From assembly GCA_002490635.1 (NCBI GenBank), contig DKUJ01000031.1, forward strand, positions 30,726 to 61,244: a DNA stretch of 30,519 bases. Direction: 5' to 3'. Under the pieces are notes generated by a model, which worked only from the letters and a program-made list of their open reading frames with translations, did not search any database and had not been told where the DNA came from. Positions 22,615-30,519 of the stretch are shown here, one piece after another (the first letter of the stretch is position 1; the number at the start of each line of letters is the position of its first letter). The stretch comes from Porphyromonadaceae bacterium UBA7207 (GTDB lineage: Bacteria; Bacteroidota; Bacteroidia; Bacteroidales; Muribaculaceae). Made by a program: the position numbers and the translations under genes.

Positions 22615-23642
22615 TGGATGTGGCGGATGTGTTTTTCCCATTCCCATGCGGAACGCAATGTGTCGTCGAGGTCGCGTTCGGCTTTCCATCCCAGCTCTTT
22701 GTTGGCGCGGGCGGTGTCGGCCCATACTGCGGGAACATCGCCGCTGCGGCGTTCTGCGAATCTGTAGGGCAGCTTCAGGCCGTTGGCCTTCTCGAAGCGT
22801 GTCACCAGTTCGAGCACGGAGACAGGGCGTCCGGTGCCGACGTTGAAGATTTCGTATCTTGTCTGCATTCTTCCGTCGGTCATGCGGTCCACGGCAGCCA
22901 CATGGGCGCGGGCGAGGTCGTTGATGTCGATGTAGTCGCGCAGGCATGTGCCGTCGGGGGTGTTGTAGTCGTTGCCGAATATGCTCAGCGACTGGCGTAT
23001 GCCGGCAGCCGTCTGGGTGATGAAAGGCACAAGGTTGTTGGGCACGCCGCTGGGCAGTTCGCCTATGAGCGCCGAGGGATGGGCACCTATGGGATTGAAA
23101 TATCGCAGGGCTATGCCACGGAAACCTTCGTAGGCGGCGCAGCAGTCGCGGAGGATATCCTCGGCAATCTGTTTGGTGTTGCCGTAGGGCGAGGTGGCAG
23201 GCTGGCGGGGCGACTCTTCGGTGACTGGCAGTTCCTCGGCATTGCCGTACACTGTCGCCGACGAGGAGAACAGCACATTCGGGCGCTTGAATTCCTTCAT
23301 CATCTCCAGAACGTTCATGTAGCTTACCAGATTGTTCTGGTAGTACTTCAGCGGTTCGTCCATGGATTCACCCACGGCCTTGTAGGCAGCGAAATGAATC
23401 ACGGTGTCGAAAGCGTGCCGTTCGAAAACGCCGCGCAGCGCTTTTATGTCGCAGGTGTCGATTTCCCCGAAAACGACCTTGCGTCCGACGATTTTCTCGA
23501 CACCATCCAGAGCCGAGGCTTCCGAGTTGGAAAAGTTGTCGATAACCACCACATCATATCCGGCTTCGATGAGAGCCACCGTGGTGTGTGTGCCGATGTA
23601 TCCGGCACCTCCGGATACAAGAACTGTCTTTTTGCTGTCCAT
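22611..23642 (-). CDS. galE: UDP-glucose 4-epimerase
   Basis: 343 residues, normal length. Interconverts UDP-glucose and UDP-galactose with tightly bound NAD. Short-chain dehydrogenase fold: GGAGYIG (11-17), SSSATVYG (125-132), and the catalytic pair in YGNTK (Tyr152, Lys156). The C-terminal RSGDVPAVWAD phrase is typical. It is intact although the neighbouring galK, nucleotidyltransferase and GH2 genes are gutted. That fits retention for making UDP-galactose for surface glycans rather than for galactose growth (inference). It overlaps galM by four bases. The promoter at 23945-23952 should still drive it through the galK remnant. Confidence 0.97.
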   Translation of the reverse strand: MDSKKTVLVSGGAGYIGTHTTVALIEAGYDVVVIDNFSNSEASALDGVEKIVGRKVVFGEIDTCDIKALRGVFERHAFDTVIHFAAYKAVGESMDEPLKYYQNNLVSYMNVLEMMKEFKRPNVLFSSSATVYGNAEELPVTEESPRQPATSPYGNTKQIAEDILRDCCAAYEGFRGIALRYFNPIGAHPSALIGELPSGVPNNLVPFITQTAAGIRQSLSIFGNDYNTPDGTCLRDYIDINDLARAHVAAVDRMTDGRMQTRYEIFNVGTGRPVSVLELVTRFEKANGLKLPYRFAERRSGDVPAVWADTARANKELGWKAERDLDDTLRSAWEWEKHIRHIQ

Positions 23643-23651
23643 TATATTGTT

Positions 23652-23924
23652 TCAGTCTTGAATCTTACGTGCGCCATCGCTGATGACCACCTCGTAGATT
23701 TTAGCTTCGTGGCCATAGCGTTACGCGAATTTTGTGCGTGCTTGCGCCACGAAAGGTTCGTGTAGTTCGTTTTTTACCAGGTTGATTGTGCAGCCGCCGA
23801 AGCCGCCGTTATAGTCGGTGTGCTCTCCTATGAGGTTGATGCGTCCGGCGGAAGTATACATGGTTCCGTGGTCGCCGAAGCGTTCGGAGAATACTTTTTG
23901 AATCTGTTCCTTTATTTCCATCAT
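23652..23924 (-). pseudogene. galK: Galactokinase remnant: centre deleted, plus a nonsense codon
   Basis: The first 42 codons are a normal galactokinase N-terminus with the substrate signature GRINLIGEHTDYNGG. They continue directly into the C-terminal GGCTINLVKNEL, without the ~290 residues between (including the PxxxGLSSSA ATP loop). The join at 23799-23807 falls on GGCGGCTTC, which encodes GGF in both the DYNGGF and the GGGFGGC motifs, so deletion between short direct repeats is the likely cause. The frame is kept, but a TAA at 23721-23723 follows KFA, at a place where a GAA codon would fit. Beyond it the proper C-terminus RYGHEAKIYEVVISDGARKI runs to a second stop at 23652-23654. At most a 67-residue peptide is made. 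Deletion size is inferred from usual GalK length (~385). Confidence 0.9.
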
Positions 23925-23944
23925 TGGTTATTTGGGAGATTTGA

Positions 23945-23952
23945 CAAAGTTA
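23945..23952 (-). promoter_or_regulatory. -7 box of the galK-galE-galM operon
   Basis: Minus-strand TAACTTTG matches TAnnTTTG exactly, 20 nt before the galK ATG. A GCTCC/GGAGC hairpin (23961-23976) occupies the -33 region and may be an operator. The element is intact, so galE and galM can still be transcribed. Confidence 0.6.
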
Positions 23953-23990
23953 ATTTTTTTGCTCCGAAAATGGAGCAGTAACACATACGA

Positions 23991-24263
23991 TTAACGAACT
24001 TTTACCATAATTTCGGCGGCCCGCAGTCCGCGAGCACTCACTCTCACCTTCATGGTGCCGGGAGTGGCTGAGGCGCGAGCTATAACGGTGGCCGCTCCGC
24101 TGAAGAGCTTCATGCGTGGTTCCTGGAAGGGAAGCAGGCATGTGGGGTCGCCGTTGGCGGTGAGCACAAGCGCCCTGGCTTTGCCGGAAGTCTTCACGGA
24201 TTTCTCCATGGCAGGGCTTCCCTGGCTGTCGTATGCCACAACACGTATCTCGCCGTGGGCATA
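23991..24263 (-). pseudogene. C-terminal remnant of a GH2 beta-galactosidase
   Basis: About 90 residues remain of a glycoside hydrolase family 2 enzyme of the Bacteroidales beta-galactosidase type. First comes the linker-domain piece HGEIRVVAYDSQGSP and KTSGKARALVLTA, then the C-terminal piece ANGDPTC followed by FQEPRMKLFSGAATVI and GLRAAEIMVKV and a TAA at 23991. The join at about 24150-24160 (LTA/ANGDPTC) has lost an intervening Ig-like domain of roughly 55-60 residues, in frame. Everything upstream, including the catalytic barrel (several hundred residues), is also missing. The open frame extends to an ATG at 24291-24293, but residues 1-10 from that ATG (MCLTNFASTK) do not look like GH2. 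A weak promoter-like element lies at about 24275-24310. Family call rests on the conserved NGDPTC and EPRMKLFSG phrases. Confidence 0.75.
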
Positions 24264-24327
24264 CTTTGTCGATGCAAAGTTCGTCAAACACATGGAGCAT
24301 GCGCAAGCACATAGAGGACATAATAGG

Positions 24328-24389
24328 ACACAAAACGGATAAAGGCCGGCGTCAGCTGTTTCTGGCGCCGGACTTTGTCCGTTTTGTGT
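24328..24389 (-). terminator. Very long hairpin terminator after tamB
   Basis: A 28-nt arm (24328-24355) pairs with 24362-24389 with only two G-U pairs and one mismatch, 6-nt loop. On the minus strand it follows the tamB stop by 11 nt and ends in CGTTTTGTGT rather than a pure U-tract. It separates the prfB-lipid kinase-tamB unit from the galactose locus. Confidence 0.75.
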
Positions 24390-24400
24390 TGTTGTTTGTC

Positions 24401-27400
24401 CTATTTGTTGCCTTCGGCAGATGTGCTGTCGGCAGGTGCGGCCGTGGTCTGCGCGGGTTTCTTTTTCTTAGGCCTGAGGAAACTGAAAATGTTGTCGAAG
24501 TCGCGGCGGTACATTATACCCACACCTTGTGTTGTGGCGGCCGAGCGCAGGTAGTAGTTGGCGTCGTTGTAGCGGTTGTAGGCCTTGAGCCTCCATGAAC
24601 CACGCTTGTTGAGCAGATACTCGATGTCGAAGTCGCCCACGAACTGGTTCGAGTTCATGCTCTTGTCGCGGTAGCCGAAGTTGCCGTTGAAAAGCAGGCG
24701 GTTGTTCAGCAGCCGGCTCGAGAGGGCGAGGTCGACTTCCACATCGGAGAAGTCGCCGCGGTCGGTGCGGAAATTCGGTGCGATGCTCCATTTGTCGGAA
24801 AGCTTGCCAAGCAACGAGCTGAGCTGGCTGGAGATAGTCGATGAAGCCACCGAGAAAAGTTCGCCACCGCCGAAATCGCCGCCTTTGGCGTTCATGTAGT
24901 CGGGAGTGTAGAAGCGGTTCAGAGCCAGAAGATATATAATCTGTCTGTTCATCATGTCGTTGGTGCTTACTATGCTTCTCACTTTGCGATATGTGTCGGA
25001 AGTCAGCGTGGGAAATTCGAGGTCGAAGGAAATATCTGGCTGGCGGATGTCGCCGTGCACTTTCATGAGTGCATGCACCGGTACTTTTGTACGTGCCACG
25101 TCGCGATCCTGAAGGAACGATTCGTCGAGGTCGCTAAGGTTGGCATTGGTGGCATAGTAGGCCTGGAGGTCGGAGCGGATGGCATAGGGGTCGCCGTCGA
25201 AATTTATGGTGCTGCCTTCCTTTATGGTGAAGTCCTTGATAATGATGTCCTGGAGGGTGAAGCGGTATCTGCCTTCGAGCACCGAATATGCCCCGTAGAT
25301 TCTAAGGTCTTCATCTGATGAGTCGTAGCTCATTGTCACATGTCCGTTTCCGGTTGCATGGATTGCGTCGTCGGCAAGAGGGTCCATGACAAGAGTCAGT
25401 GCGGCGTTGGGATTCAGGTCTACGGATATTTTCATTTTGTAGTCGGATACTTCTTCCTGTGCCGCTGAATGCAGCCGTTCCTGGATTTCTCGCACTATTA
25501 CCGGAACATCATCGACCGTCTCCACGGCAACTCGCAGCGAGTCCGGAGTTACGTCGCGGAAATTTATGAACGAGTAGTCCACGGCATCGAGCCTGTCGGA
25601 GAGCACGAAGGTGAAGGTGGAGCGGGGTGCTGTGCTCATGTCGGCTTCGATGTTCACAACACCTGGTTCGCCATACACGCTGGCGGTGCCGTTGCCGTAT
25701 ATGGTGCCGAACCAGTCGGGGTTCTGTGCCGGGGTTCCGTTGTACGAAAGGAAGTTGGTGGCTTCGGTTACGTCGAAGCGGAACGACGGCTCTTTAAAGA
25801 ACTTGTGGCCTACCCATCCGGAAATTTTCGCGGTGTGTCCTTCTGCATCGTACACAGTGGCTTTCGGCACGATTATGCGTCCCGGAGTCATATGCACGCT
25901 GTCGGTGGTGGTATAGCTGCTGTTGGTGAAATCTATGGCCAGTGTTACATCGCGGGCGAAAATGTCGCCGGTGAGGTCTATCTCGCTGAAGGTGCCGAAA
26001 AGACGGCAGTCGCCGCTGGCGCGTCCGCTGATGTCGCGGGCGAATGCCTCCATGAATGGTTTGAGGAAGCCCACAGGCACATTGCGGGCCTGGAAATTCA
26101 GATCCAGCGATTCGCTGAACGGCATTATGTGGCCGCTTATGCGCGAATGCTCGCCGGTGTCGCCGGTTATGTCGGCGTCGAGAAAGAACGAGCGGTGTTC
26201 GCGGTCCCATCGGGCGAGGATGTCGGCATCGCCTATGGTGCAGCGGTTGTATCCTATGGAATCCACATGCAGGTTGTCGCATTGCAGAACCGGCTCGGAG
26301 GTCAGCAGCGACGATGCTGTGAAAGTGCCGGTGGCGCGGCCTCCGATCATGGCCTTGTCGATTTCGAGTGTCTCGAAAATCGACAGCAGCTCGATTTCCG
26401 ACAGGTCGATGGTGGTTACGTCGGCGGGTTCGCCGCTTATGATGCCGTCGATGGCGATGCGTTGCGATTCCGCTTCGAGTGCGAAATTCTCCACATCGAT
26501 GCTGGAGGCGCCTATAACGATTTTCGACGGATTGATGCACCATGTCTCGTTGCCGAAGTTGACTGTGCCGGGGTTGAAGTTCACTACGGCTTCCACCGGG
26601 CTTAAGGCTTTGCCTTCGGGTGATGCGCTGGTGAGACCGAGAAGTTCGGTGGAGAAGTCGAAGGTGCCGTTAAGAGGTATGCGGCGCTGTATGGTCCAGT
26701 CCACATGGGTGTCCACACGGTTGTCGAAAGCGCGCACCACTGTACTTAGTCCCATGTCGCCTTTCTTGGTAGGGAACTGGGTGGTGAGGTAGAGCATGCT
26801 TTCGTAGGCGGCGCTGTCGAGGCAGGCATATATGGTCGTGTGGTCGTAGATTTTGTTTCCCTGGAGCAGATAGGGGGCGTCGACTTCGAGATATGCCCGC
26901 GCCGACGGTGTGTCTACACGGCCGGTGATTGTTGCCGGATGGACAATGGCTACCGGGAGGTTGAAGAATCTGCTGATTTCCTCGGTGGGCTCTATCTGTA
27001 TGTCGATGGCGAAATCGTTCAATGTGCTCGCCCGGCGTGTACTGTTTTCGGGAAGTACCGATGGCAGATAGTATGCGGCCATGTGGCGGAGTTCCGGCAG
27101 GAGGGTCCGGAAGGAATAGTGCCCCATGAGGCGGCCGTTCAGAATATCGGACTTCAGTATTATGGTGGGTACGGCGGCCTCGGGGTCGGCACTGATGCTC
27201 AGGCGTGGTAGACGCAGGCCGTGGTTGCGGTTGTCGAGCCATCGCACGTCGGTTATGTCGATTGTGCCGGCAAGATTGTCCGGGGAGTCGCCGTGTGTTT
27301 CAGCCACGAGTTTGGCGCCGAAGCGGTAGCCGGGCTTTATGTCGCTGATTCCAAGAGTCTGCAGGTCTACGTTCGCAAGTGCGGCGGTTGCGCTTAGTGC

Positions 27401-28957
27401 CGGCGGGTCCGCCGCGCGGTCGAAGAAAACGTATGCATGGACGTTGGCGGCAGGGTCGTCCAGGTTCACCATTGTCTCGGAGCGCCCGTCGGGCTGCAGA
27501 CGTATCTCCGCGGTGAGGTTGCGGTATGGGTAGCCGCGGAACTCCAGAGATTCCAGACGTGCGTCGATTTCGCCGGAGGTTATGCGGCCGGTCTGGATGT
27601 CTGCATGTGCCGAGCCGCTGGCTGTTCCGAGGTTGTCGTTTGCCGTGAGCATGCCCAATGCGAGGTCGGAAAATTCGAGGGAGGCTTCGATAGATGGTCT
27701 TCGCCCGTTTTTCCGGTAGTTGCCTTCGAGCCTTAGGTTGCCGGCGGCACCTGCTGTGCGCAGGCCTGCTTTGAACTGATGCGGAGTTCCTTCGGCGGAA
27801 GCCTCTATGGCAGTCAGCGGCACACGAGCGAGCAGTTGCCGTTGTTTTGCCGGCAGAACATCGGAGAGCATGGAACTGAGATGGCGTCCGTCGAAAATAG
27901 CCGCCACATTGTGTGTGCGGAAGCGGAGTTCCGGCAGGGAGTCCAGTCCGGAAGCCTCGGCGGAGATAGCGAAGGCGAAAGTGTTGTCGCCGCCATGGCG
28001 CAACACCAGGCGTTCAAGATTTACGCTTCTTAAGTCGCTCTGTACATCCAGGTCTAACGACAACGGCTGGCCGAACTTGCCGAGATTGCTTTCCAGAGGG
28101 GCGAAGTCCGGCAGGAAAAGGCGGCAGTTGCCAAGTGTGCGCACCCGCAGCGGATGAGAGGCTATCGCGTGGCGTATGTCGCCGGCGACGGGCATCACAA
28201 TGGTGTCGAATGAAAGGTTCGTGCGTCCGGTCTCGAGTTCGAGACCGGCGACATGGAGAAGATTGTTTCCGAGATGTGCCTGCAGTCTGAGGCGATTGAT
28301 TGCAAGACCTGACTGTTCGTGTGCCGAAAGGTGGTCGAGGCTTATGCTGTAATTGTTGTTGGAGATTTCGGGAATAAATGCATTTATTGCCAGCTCGCGC
28401 AAGCGGATATGGTTGCGGTCGAAATGTCCTGAGTCGGCAGGGGCGGCGTCCCGTACATCGTAGTCAAGGCCGCCACGACGCACTATCACGCTGTTGATGC
28501 TCAGTTCGAATGGTTTTTCCTCCCTGTTCTGGTTGCGGTTGGCTTTTATATGCTCTACGATTGGCGCTATGTTGAGCGGCGAATCCGGGGCTTCGCGCCA
28601 TAGCCTGCAGTGCAGGCCGTCGATAAGGGCGAAGTCCACTATTATATCCCCGCTGCGCAGCAGGCGGGCGGTCTCTATGCCGGCGCTCACACGTTCGATT
28701 GTGGCTATGGTATCAGTACCGGAGGAGTCGGTGAGCGCTATGTCTGCCAGTGTTACCCGGCTGAAAGGCCTCACTCCGAAGCGCCCTATGGTCACTTTTG
28801 CGCCCAGCTGCCGGGAGAATTCTGTCTGCACCACCTCGCGCAGGTTGTTCTGTACAGAATCTATCGACAGGAGTACATACAGTAATGCCGGTACGCCGAC
28901 TGCCACGAGCAGCAGCAGCGATACCAGCACACGAAGGATTTTCCAGATTCGATACAT
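24401..28957 (-). CDS. tamB: TamB-like translocation and assembly module (AsmA-like lipid-bridge protein)
   Basis: 1518 residues from the ATG at 28955-28957; a TTG one codon earlier is also possible. A single N-terminal membrane anchor (about 8-31, LVSLLLLVAVGVPALLYVLL) is followed by a very long beta-rich periplasmic region and a C-terminal TamB/DUF490 domain (about 1130-1480, including SDRLDAVDYSFINFRD and LRIYGAYSVLEGRYRFTLQD). Such proteins span the periplasm as a hydrophobic groove, moving phospholipids to the outer membrane and aiding some outer-membrane proteins. The C-terminus is Lys/Pro/Ala-rich (about 1495-1518). No tamA (BamA-like) gene is in the window, as expected for Bacteroidota, where partners vary. 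It follows the lipid kinase gene by 17 nt, suggesting shared control and a common lipid theme. Confidence 0.93.
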   Translation of the reverse strand: MYRIWKILRVLVSLLLLVAVGVPALLYVLLSIDSVQNNLREVVQTEFSRQLGAKVTIGRFGVRPFSRVTLADIALTDSSGTDTIATIERVSAGIETARLLRSGDIIVDFALIDGLHCRLWREAPDSPLNIAPIVEHIKANRNQNREEKPFELSINSVIVRRGGLDYDVRDAAPADSGHFDRNHIRLRELAINAFIPEISNNNYSISLDHLSAHEQSGLAINRLRLQAHLGNNLLHVAGLELETGRTNLSFDTIVMPVAGDIRHAIASHPLRVRTLGNCRLFLPDFAPLESNLGKFGQPLSLDLDVQSDLRSVNLERLVLRHGGDNTFAFAISAEASGLDSLPELRFRTHNVAAIFDGRHLSSMLSDVLPAKQRQLLARVPLTAIEASAEGTPHQFKAGLRTAGAAGNLRLEGNYRKNGRRPSIEASLEFSDLALGMLTANDNLGTASGSAHADIQTGRITSGEIDARLESLEFRGYPYRNLTAEIRLQPDGRSETMVNLDDPAANVHAYVFFDRAADPPALSATAALANVDLQTLGISDIKPGYRFGAKLVAETHGDSPDNLAGTIDITDVRWLDNRNHGLRLPRLSISADPEAAVPTIILKSDILNGRLMGHYSFRTLLPELRHMAAYYLPSVLPENSTRRASTLNDFAIDIQIEPTEEISRFFNLPVAIVHPATITGRVDTPSARAYLEVDAPYLLQGNKIYDHTTIYACLDSAAYESMLYLTTQFPTKKGDMGLSTVVRAFDNRVDTHVDWTIQRRIPLNGTFDFSTELLGLTSASPEGKALSPVEAVVNFNPGTVNFGNETWCINPSKIVIGASSIDVENFALEAESQRIAIDGIISGEPADVTTIDLSEIELLSIFETLEIDKAMIGGRATGTFTASSLLTSEPVLQCDNLHVDSIGYNRCTIGDADILARWDREHRSFFLDADITGDTGEHSRISGHIMPFSESLDLNFQARNVPVGFLKPFMEAFARDISGRASGDCRLFGTFSEIDLTGDIFARDVTLAIDFTNSSYTTTDSVHMTPGRIIVPKATVYDAEGHTAKISGWVGHKFFKEPSFRFDVTEATNFLSYNGTPAQNPDWFGTIYGNGTASVYGEPGVVNIEADMSTAPRSTFTFVLSDRLDAVDYSFINFRDVTPDSLRVAVETVDDVPVIVREIQERLHSAAQEEVSDYKMKISVDLNPNAALTLVMDPLADDAIHATGNGHVTMSYDSSDEDLRIYGAYSVLEGRYRFTLQDIIIKDFTIKEGSTINFDGDPYAIRSDLQAYYATNANLSDLDESFLQDRDVARTKVPVHALMKVHGDIRQPDISFDLEFPTLTSDTYRKVRSIVSTNDMMNRQIIYLLALNRFYTPDYMNAKGGDFGGGELFSVASSTISSQLSSLLGKLSDKWSIAPNFRTDRGDFSDVEVDLALSSRLLNNRLLFNGNFGYRDKSMNSNQFVGDFDIEYLLNKRGSWRLKAYNRYNDANYYLRSAATTQGVGIMYRRDFDNIFSFLRPKKKKPAQTTAAPADSTSAEGNK

Positions 28958-28974
28958 CAATACTGCGCCGGAAG

Positions 28975-29952
28975 TCAGCGCTTATGGAATGGCAGCAGAT
29001 GTGCGGCCGCCAGTGCCATATCGCGGAAGAACAGCGATACGGGTGTGATGACGGGGCGGAAACTTGTCTGCCTGGTGGGAGAGAAAAGCTTAAGTTTTCC
29101 GGGGTGGCATTCTATGGATATTTCCGACGACATGAGCGCGGGGTCGCCGTCGATATGCGCGGCACCGTGCGATGTGCGGGTAATCCGCAGGTTGGAGGCC
29201 CGGAATGTATCTATAAGGGCGTTCTTGCCCAGATAACCGGTCAGAAAATCGACGCCGAGAACTGCATTCTGGAAAATGTTGCCTGTGTGCACCACCGTGA
29301 TGTCCAGTTCGCCGTCGGTCACGGATGCATCCGGAGCGATGAACGCGTTGTTGCCGTATTGGGAGGCATTGCACACTACCACAAGGAAGGCGCGGTCCGA
29401 TATCGTCTGTCCGTTGACTTCGATGACATATCGTTCCGGCGAGAAGCTCACATATTCGTCGATCACGCTTTTGAGATACATCATCAGCCCGCGGCGTTTC
29501 TGGCGGGCGAAGCGTTCGCTCACGGCGGCATCGAATCCCACACCGAAGGTGCAGAAGAAAGGTTCGCCGTTGGCTGTGCCGTAATCGGCGGCTATCACGT
29601 GGTTCTCGCAGATTACTCTCAGCGAACGCGCCACATCGACCGGGATGCCCAGATGCCGGGCAAGCCCGTTGCCGCTGCCGCAGGGGATAATGCCCAGCGG
29701 GGTAGTGGTGCCGATGAGTCCGCGGGCAGCTTCGTTCACGGTGCCGTCGCCGCCGGCCACCAGAACACCGTCGAAACTGCCGTTTCCGGCAATTTCGACG
29801 GCAATGGCGGTGGCGTGCCCTGGGCCATTGGTGGCCTGGAGCTCTACGTCGTAGCCGTAACGGGACAGACGGCGCAACACATCGGGGATGATGCGGTGCT
29901 TCGAAACTGTGCCGGAGGCCGGATTCACTATGAGCGCTACCTTTTTGCGCAT
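28975..29952 (-). CDS. Diacylglycerol/lipid kinase of the DagK-catalytic (YegS-like) family
   Basis: 325 residues from ATG 29950-29952. Soluble DAGK-cat fold: N-terminal VALIVNPASG (5-14), the nucleotide motif GGDGTVNEA (67-75), PCGSGNGLARHLG (90-102), and a C-terminal metal/substrate segment with FGVGFDAAVS and TDGELDITVV. Phosphorylates diacylglycerol or a related lipid with ATP, recycling it to phosphatidate for phospholipid synthesis. Members of this family sometimes act on sphingoid lipids, and Bacteroidales make sphingolipids, so a sphingosine-kinase-like role is possible. It starts 11 nt after the prfB stop and ends 17 nt before tamB. Confidence 0.9.
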   Translation of the reverse strand: MRKKVALIVNPASGTVSKHRIIPDVLRRLSRYGYDVELQATNGPGHATAIAVEIAGNGSFDGVLVAGGDGTVNEAARGLIGTTTPLGIIPCGSGNGLARHLGIPVDVARSLRVICENHVIAADYGTANGEPFFCTFGVGFDAAVSERFARQKRRGLMMYLKSVIDEYVSFSPERYVIEVNGQTISDRAFLVVVCNASQYGNNAFIAPDASVTDGELDITVVHTGNIFQNAVLGVDFLTGYLGKNALIDTFRASNLRITRTSHGAAHIDGDPALMSSEISIECHPGKLKLFSPTRQTSFRPVITPVSLFFRDMALAAAHLLPFHKR

Positions 29953-29963
29953 TGTATGGTGTG

Positions 29964-30519
29964 TCAGTCGGCGGTTTCGGAAAATTCCATCAGGTATGCC
30001 TTGATGAAATCGTCGAGTTTTCCGTCCATAACGCCTCCCACATCGGCTGTCTGCCAGTTGGTGCGGTGGTCCTTCACACGGCGGTCGTCGAATACGTAGC
30101 TGCGGATTTGCGATCCCCACTCGATTTTCTTTTTGCCGGCTTCGATTTTTGCCTGCTCAGCCATGCGGTGTTCAAGTTCCTTGGCGTAGAGGATACTGCG
30201 CAGCTGGCGCAGGGCGTTTTCCTTGTTCTTGGGCTGGTCGCGGGTCTCGGTGTTCTCGATTAGAATCTCTTCTTTCTCGCCGGTGTAGGGGTCGGTGAAC
30301 TGGTAGCGCAGGCGCACGCCCGATTCCACCTTGTTCACGTTCTGACCGCCGGCACCACCGGAACGGAAGGTATCCCATGAAAGGAGGGCGGGCTCGATTT
30401 TGATTTCGATGGTGTCGTCGACGAGCGGGGTCACGAAGACGGACGCGAACGATGTCATGCGTTTTCCCTGGGCGTTGTAGGGCGACACACGCACGAGGCG
30501 GTGCACGCCGTTCTCGCTC
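29964..30519 (-). CDS. prfB: Peptide chain release factor 2, C-terminal part (runs off the window)
   Basis: 184 full codons are visible; the start lies beyond the right edge. The GGQ peptidyl-hydrolysis motif is present in SGGAGGQNVNKVESGVRL, preceded by the RF2-like GVHRLVRVSPYN and TSFASVFVTP. The basic C-terminal helix region and the ending KAYLMEF are typical of the family. RF2 releases proteins at UGA and UAA. The codon-recognition tripeptide and any programmed frameshift site would be upstream, outside the window. The frame is open through position 30519, and an internal GTG at 30506 is not a real start. Confidence 0.93.
   Translation of the reverse strand, partial: SENGVHRLVRVSPYNAQGKRMTSFASVFVTPLVDDTIEIKIEPALLSWDTFRSGGAGGQNVNKVESGVRLRYQFTDPYTGEKEEILIENTETRDQPKNKENALRQLRSILYAKELEHRMAEQAKIEAGKKKIEWGSQIRSYVFDDRRVKDHRTNWQTADVGGVMDGKLDDFIKAYLMEFSETAD

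Noticed and set aside
21571..22947. GalM with a 111-residue N-terminal extension
   Set aside because: The extension is galE read in the wrong frame (Arg/Pro/His-rich). The ATG overlapping the galE stop is the real start.
25469..26605. Long plus-strand open frame opposite tamB
   Set aside because: GC-rich codon bias of tamB leaves long antisense frames. Tyr, His and Ala/Val/Gly richness without domain features marks it as a shadow. Several similar ones exist opposite recJ, galE and the lipid kinase gene.
1..30519. A defence island or novel anti-phage system
   Set aside because: RecJ, RecQ and a Fic start are present, but recJ-recQ is an ordinary repair operon and the Fic gene is cut off. Nothing else in the window resembles defence genes.
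1..30519. tRNA, rRNA or insertion sequence
   Set aside because: No cloverleaf-like 70-90-nt segments, rRNA stretches, transposase genes or paired terminal repeats were seen on reading both strands.

Overview
The window looks like a chromosomal segment of a gut-type Bacteroidales bacterium, possibly Muribaculaceae-like (family-level placement is inference). The evidence is the recurrent Bacteroidota promoter signature (TTTG, about 20 nt, TAnnTTTG) in front of several genes, the absence of Shine-Dalgarno leaders, and the gene families present: a BlaI/M56-TonB pair, an EFR1 ferredoxin, B12-dependent ribonucleotide reductase and TamB. Most of the window is visibly GC-rich. The first ~1.6 kb is clearly more AT-rich and looks accessory.

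Layout. 1-1.5 kb: start of a Fic-family gene (leaving the window) behind a composite repeated operator, then a lone GT10 fucosyltransferase. 1.6-3.3 kb: BlaI-type repressor and M56 peptidase with a TonB-like C-terminus, controlled by two identical-architecture palindromes around one promoter. 3.4-7.9 kb (minus): recJ-recQ-EFR1 ferredoxin operon. 8.1-10.6 kb (plus): class II ribonucleotide reductase. 10.8-14.5 kb (plus): gltX-waaA-ArgC-like operon. 14.5-21 kb (minus): ndk, M23/LysM peptidase, RsiV-like lipoprotein, ThiE/TenI-like protein, NfeD protease, kdsB, and an M16-fold protein. 21.2-24.3 kb (minus): a galactose locus in which galE and galM are intact, while galK, a sugar nucleotidyltransferase gene and a GH2 beta-galactosidase gene survive only as end pieces with their centres missing. 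24.4-30.5 kb (minus): prfB (partial), a diacylglycerol-kinase-type lipid kinase, and tamB.

Common threads. Cell-envelope work dominates: waaA and kdsB serve the Kdo step of lipid A assembly, and TamB, NfeD, the M23 peptidase, the lipid kinase and the fucosyltransferase also act on membranes or glycans. Three proteins have a recognisable enzyme fold without its catalytic residues (ArgC-like, M16-like, ThiE-like). I did not find a clear-cut new defence or mobile system. The most unusual items are the gutted galactose locus, the ArgC pseudoenzyme coupled to waaA, and the repeated three-half-site operator in front of the Fic gene. No tRNA, rRNA, CRISPR array or insertion sequence was seen.
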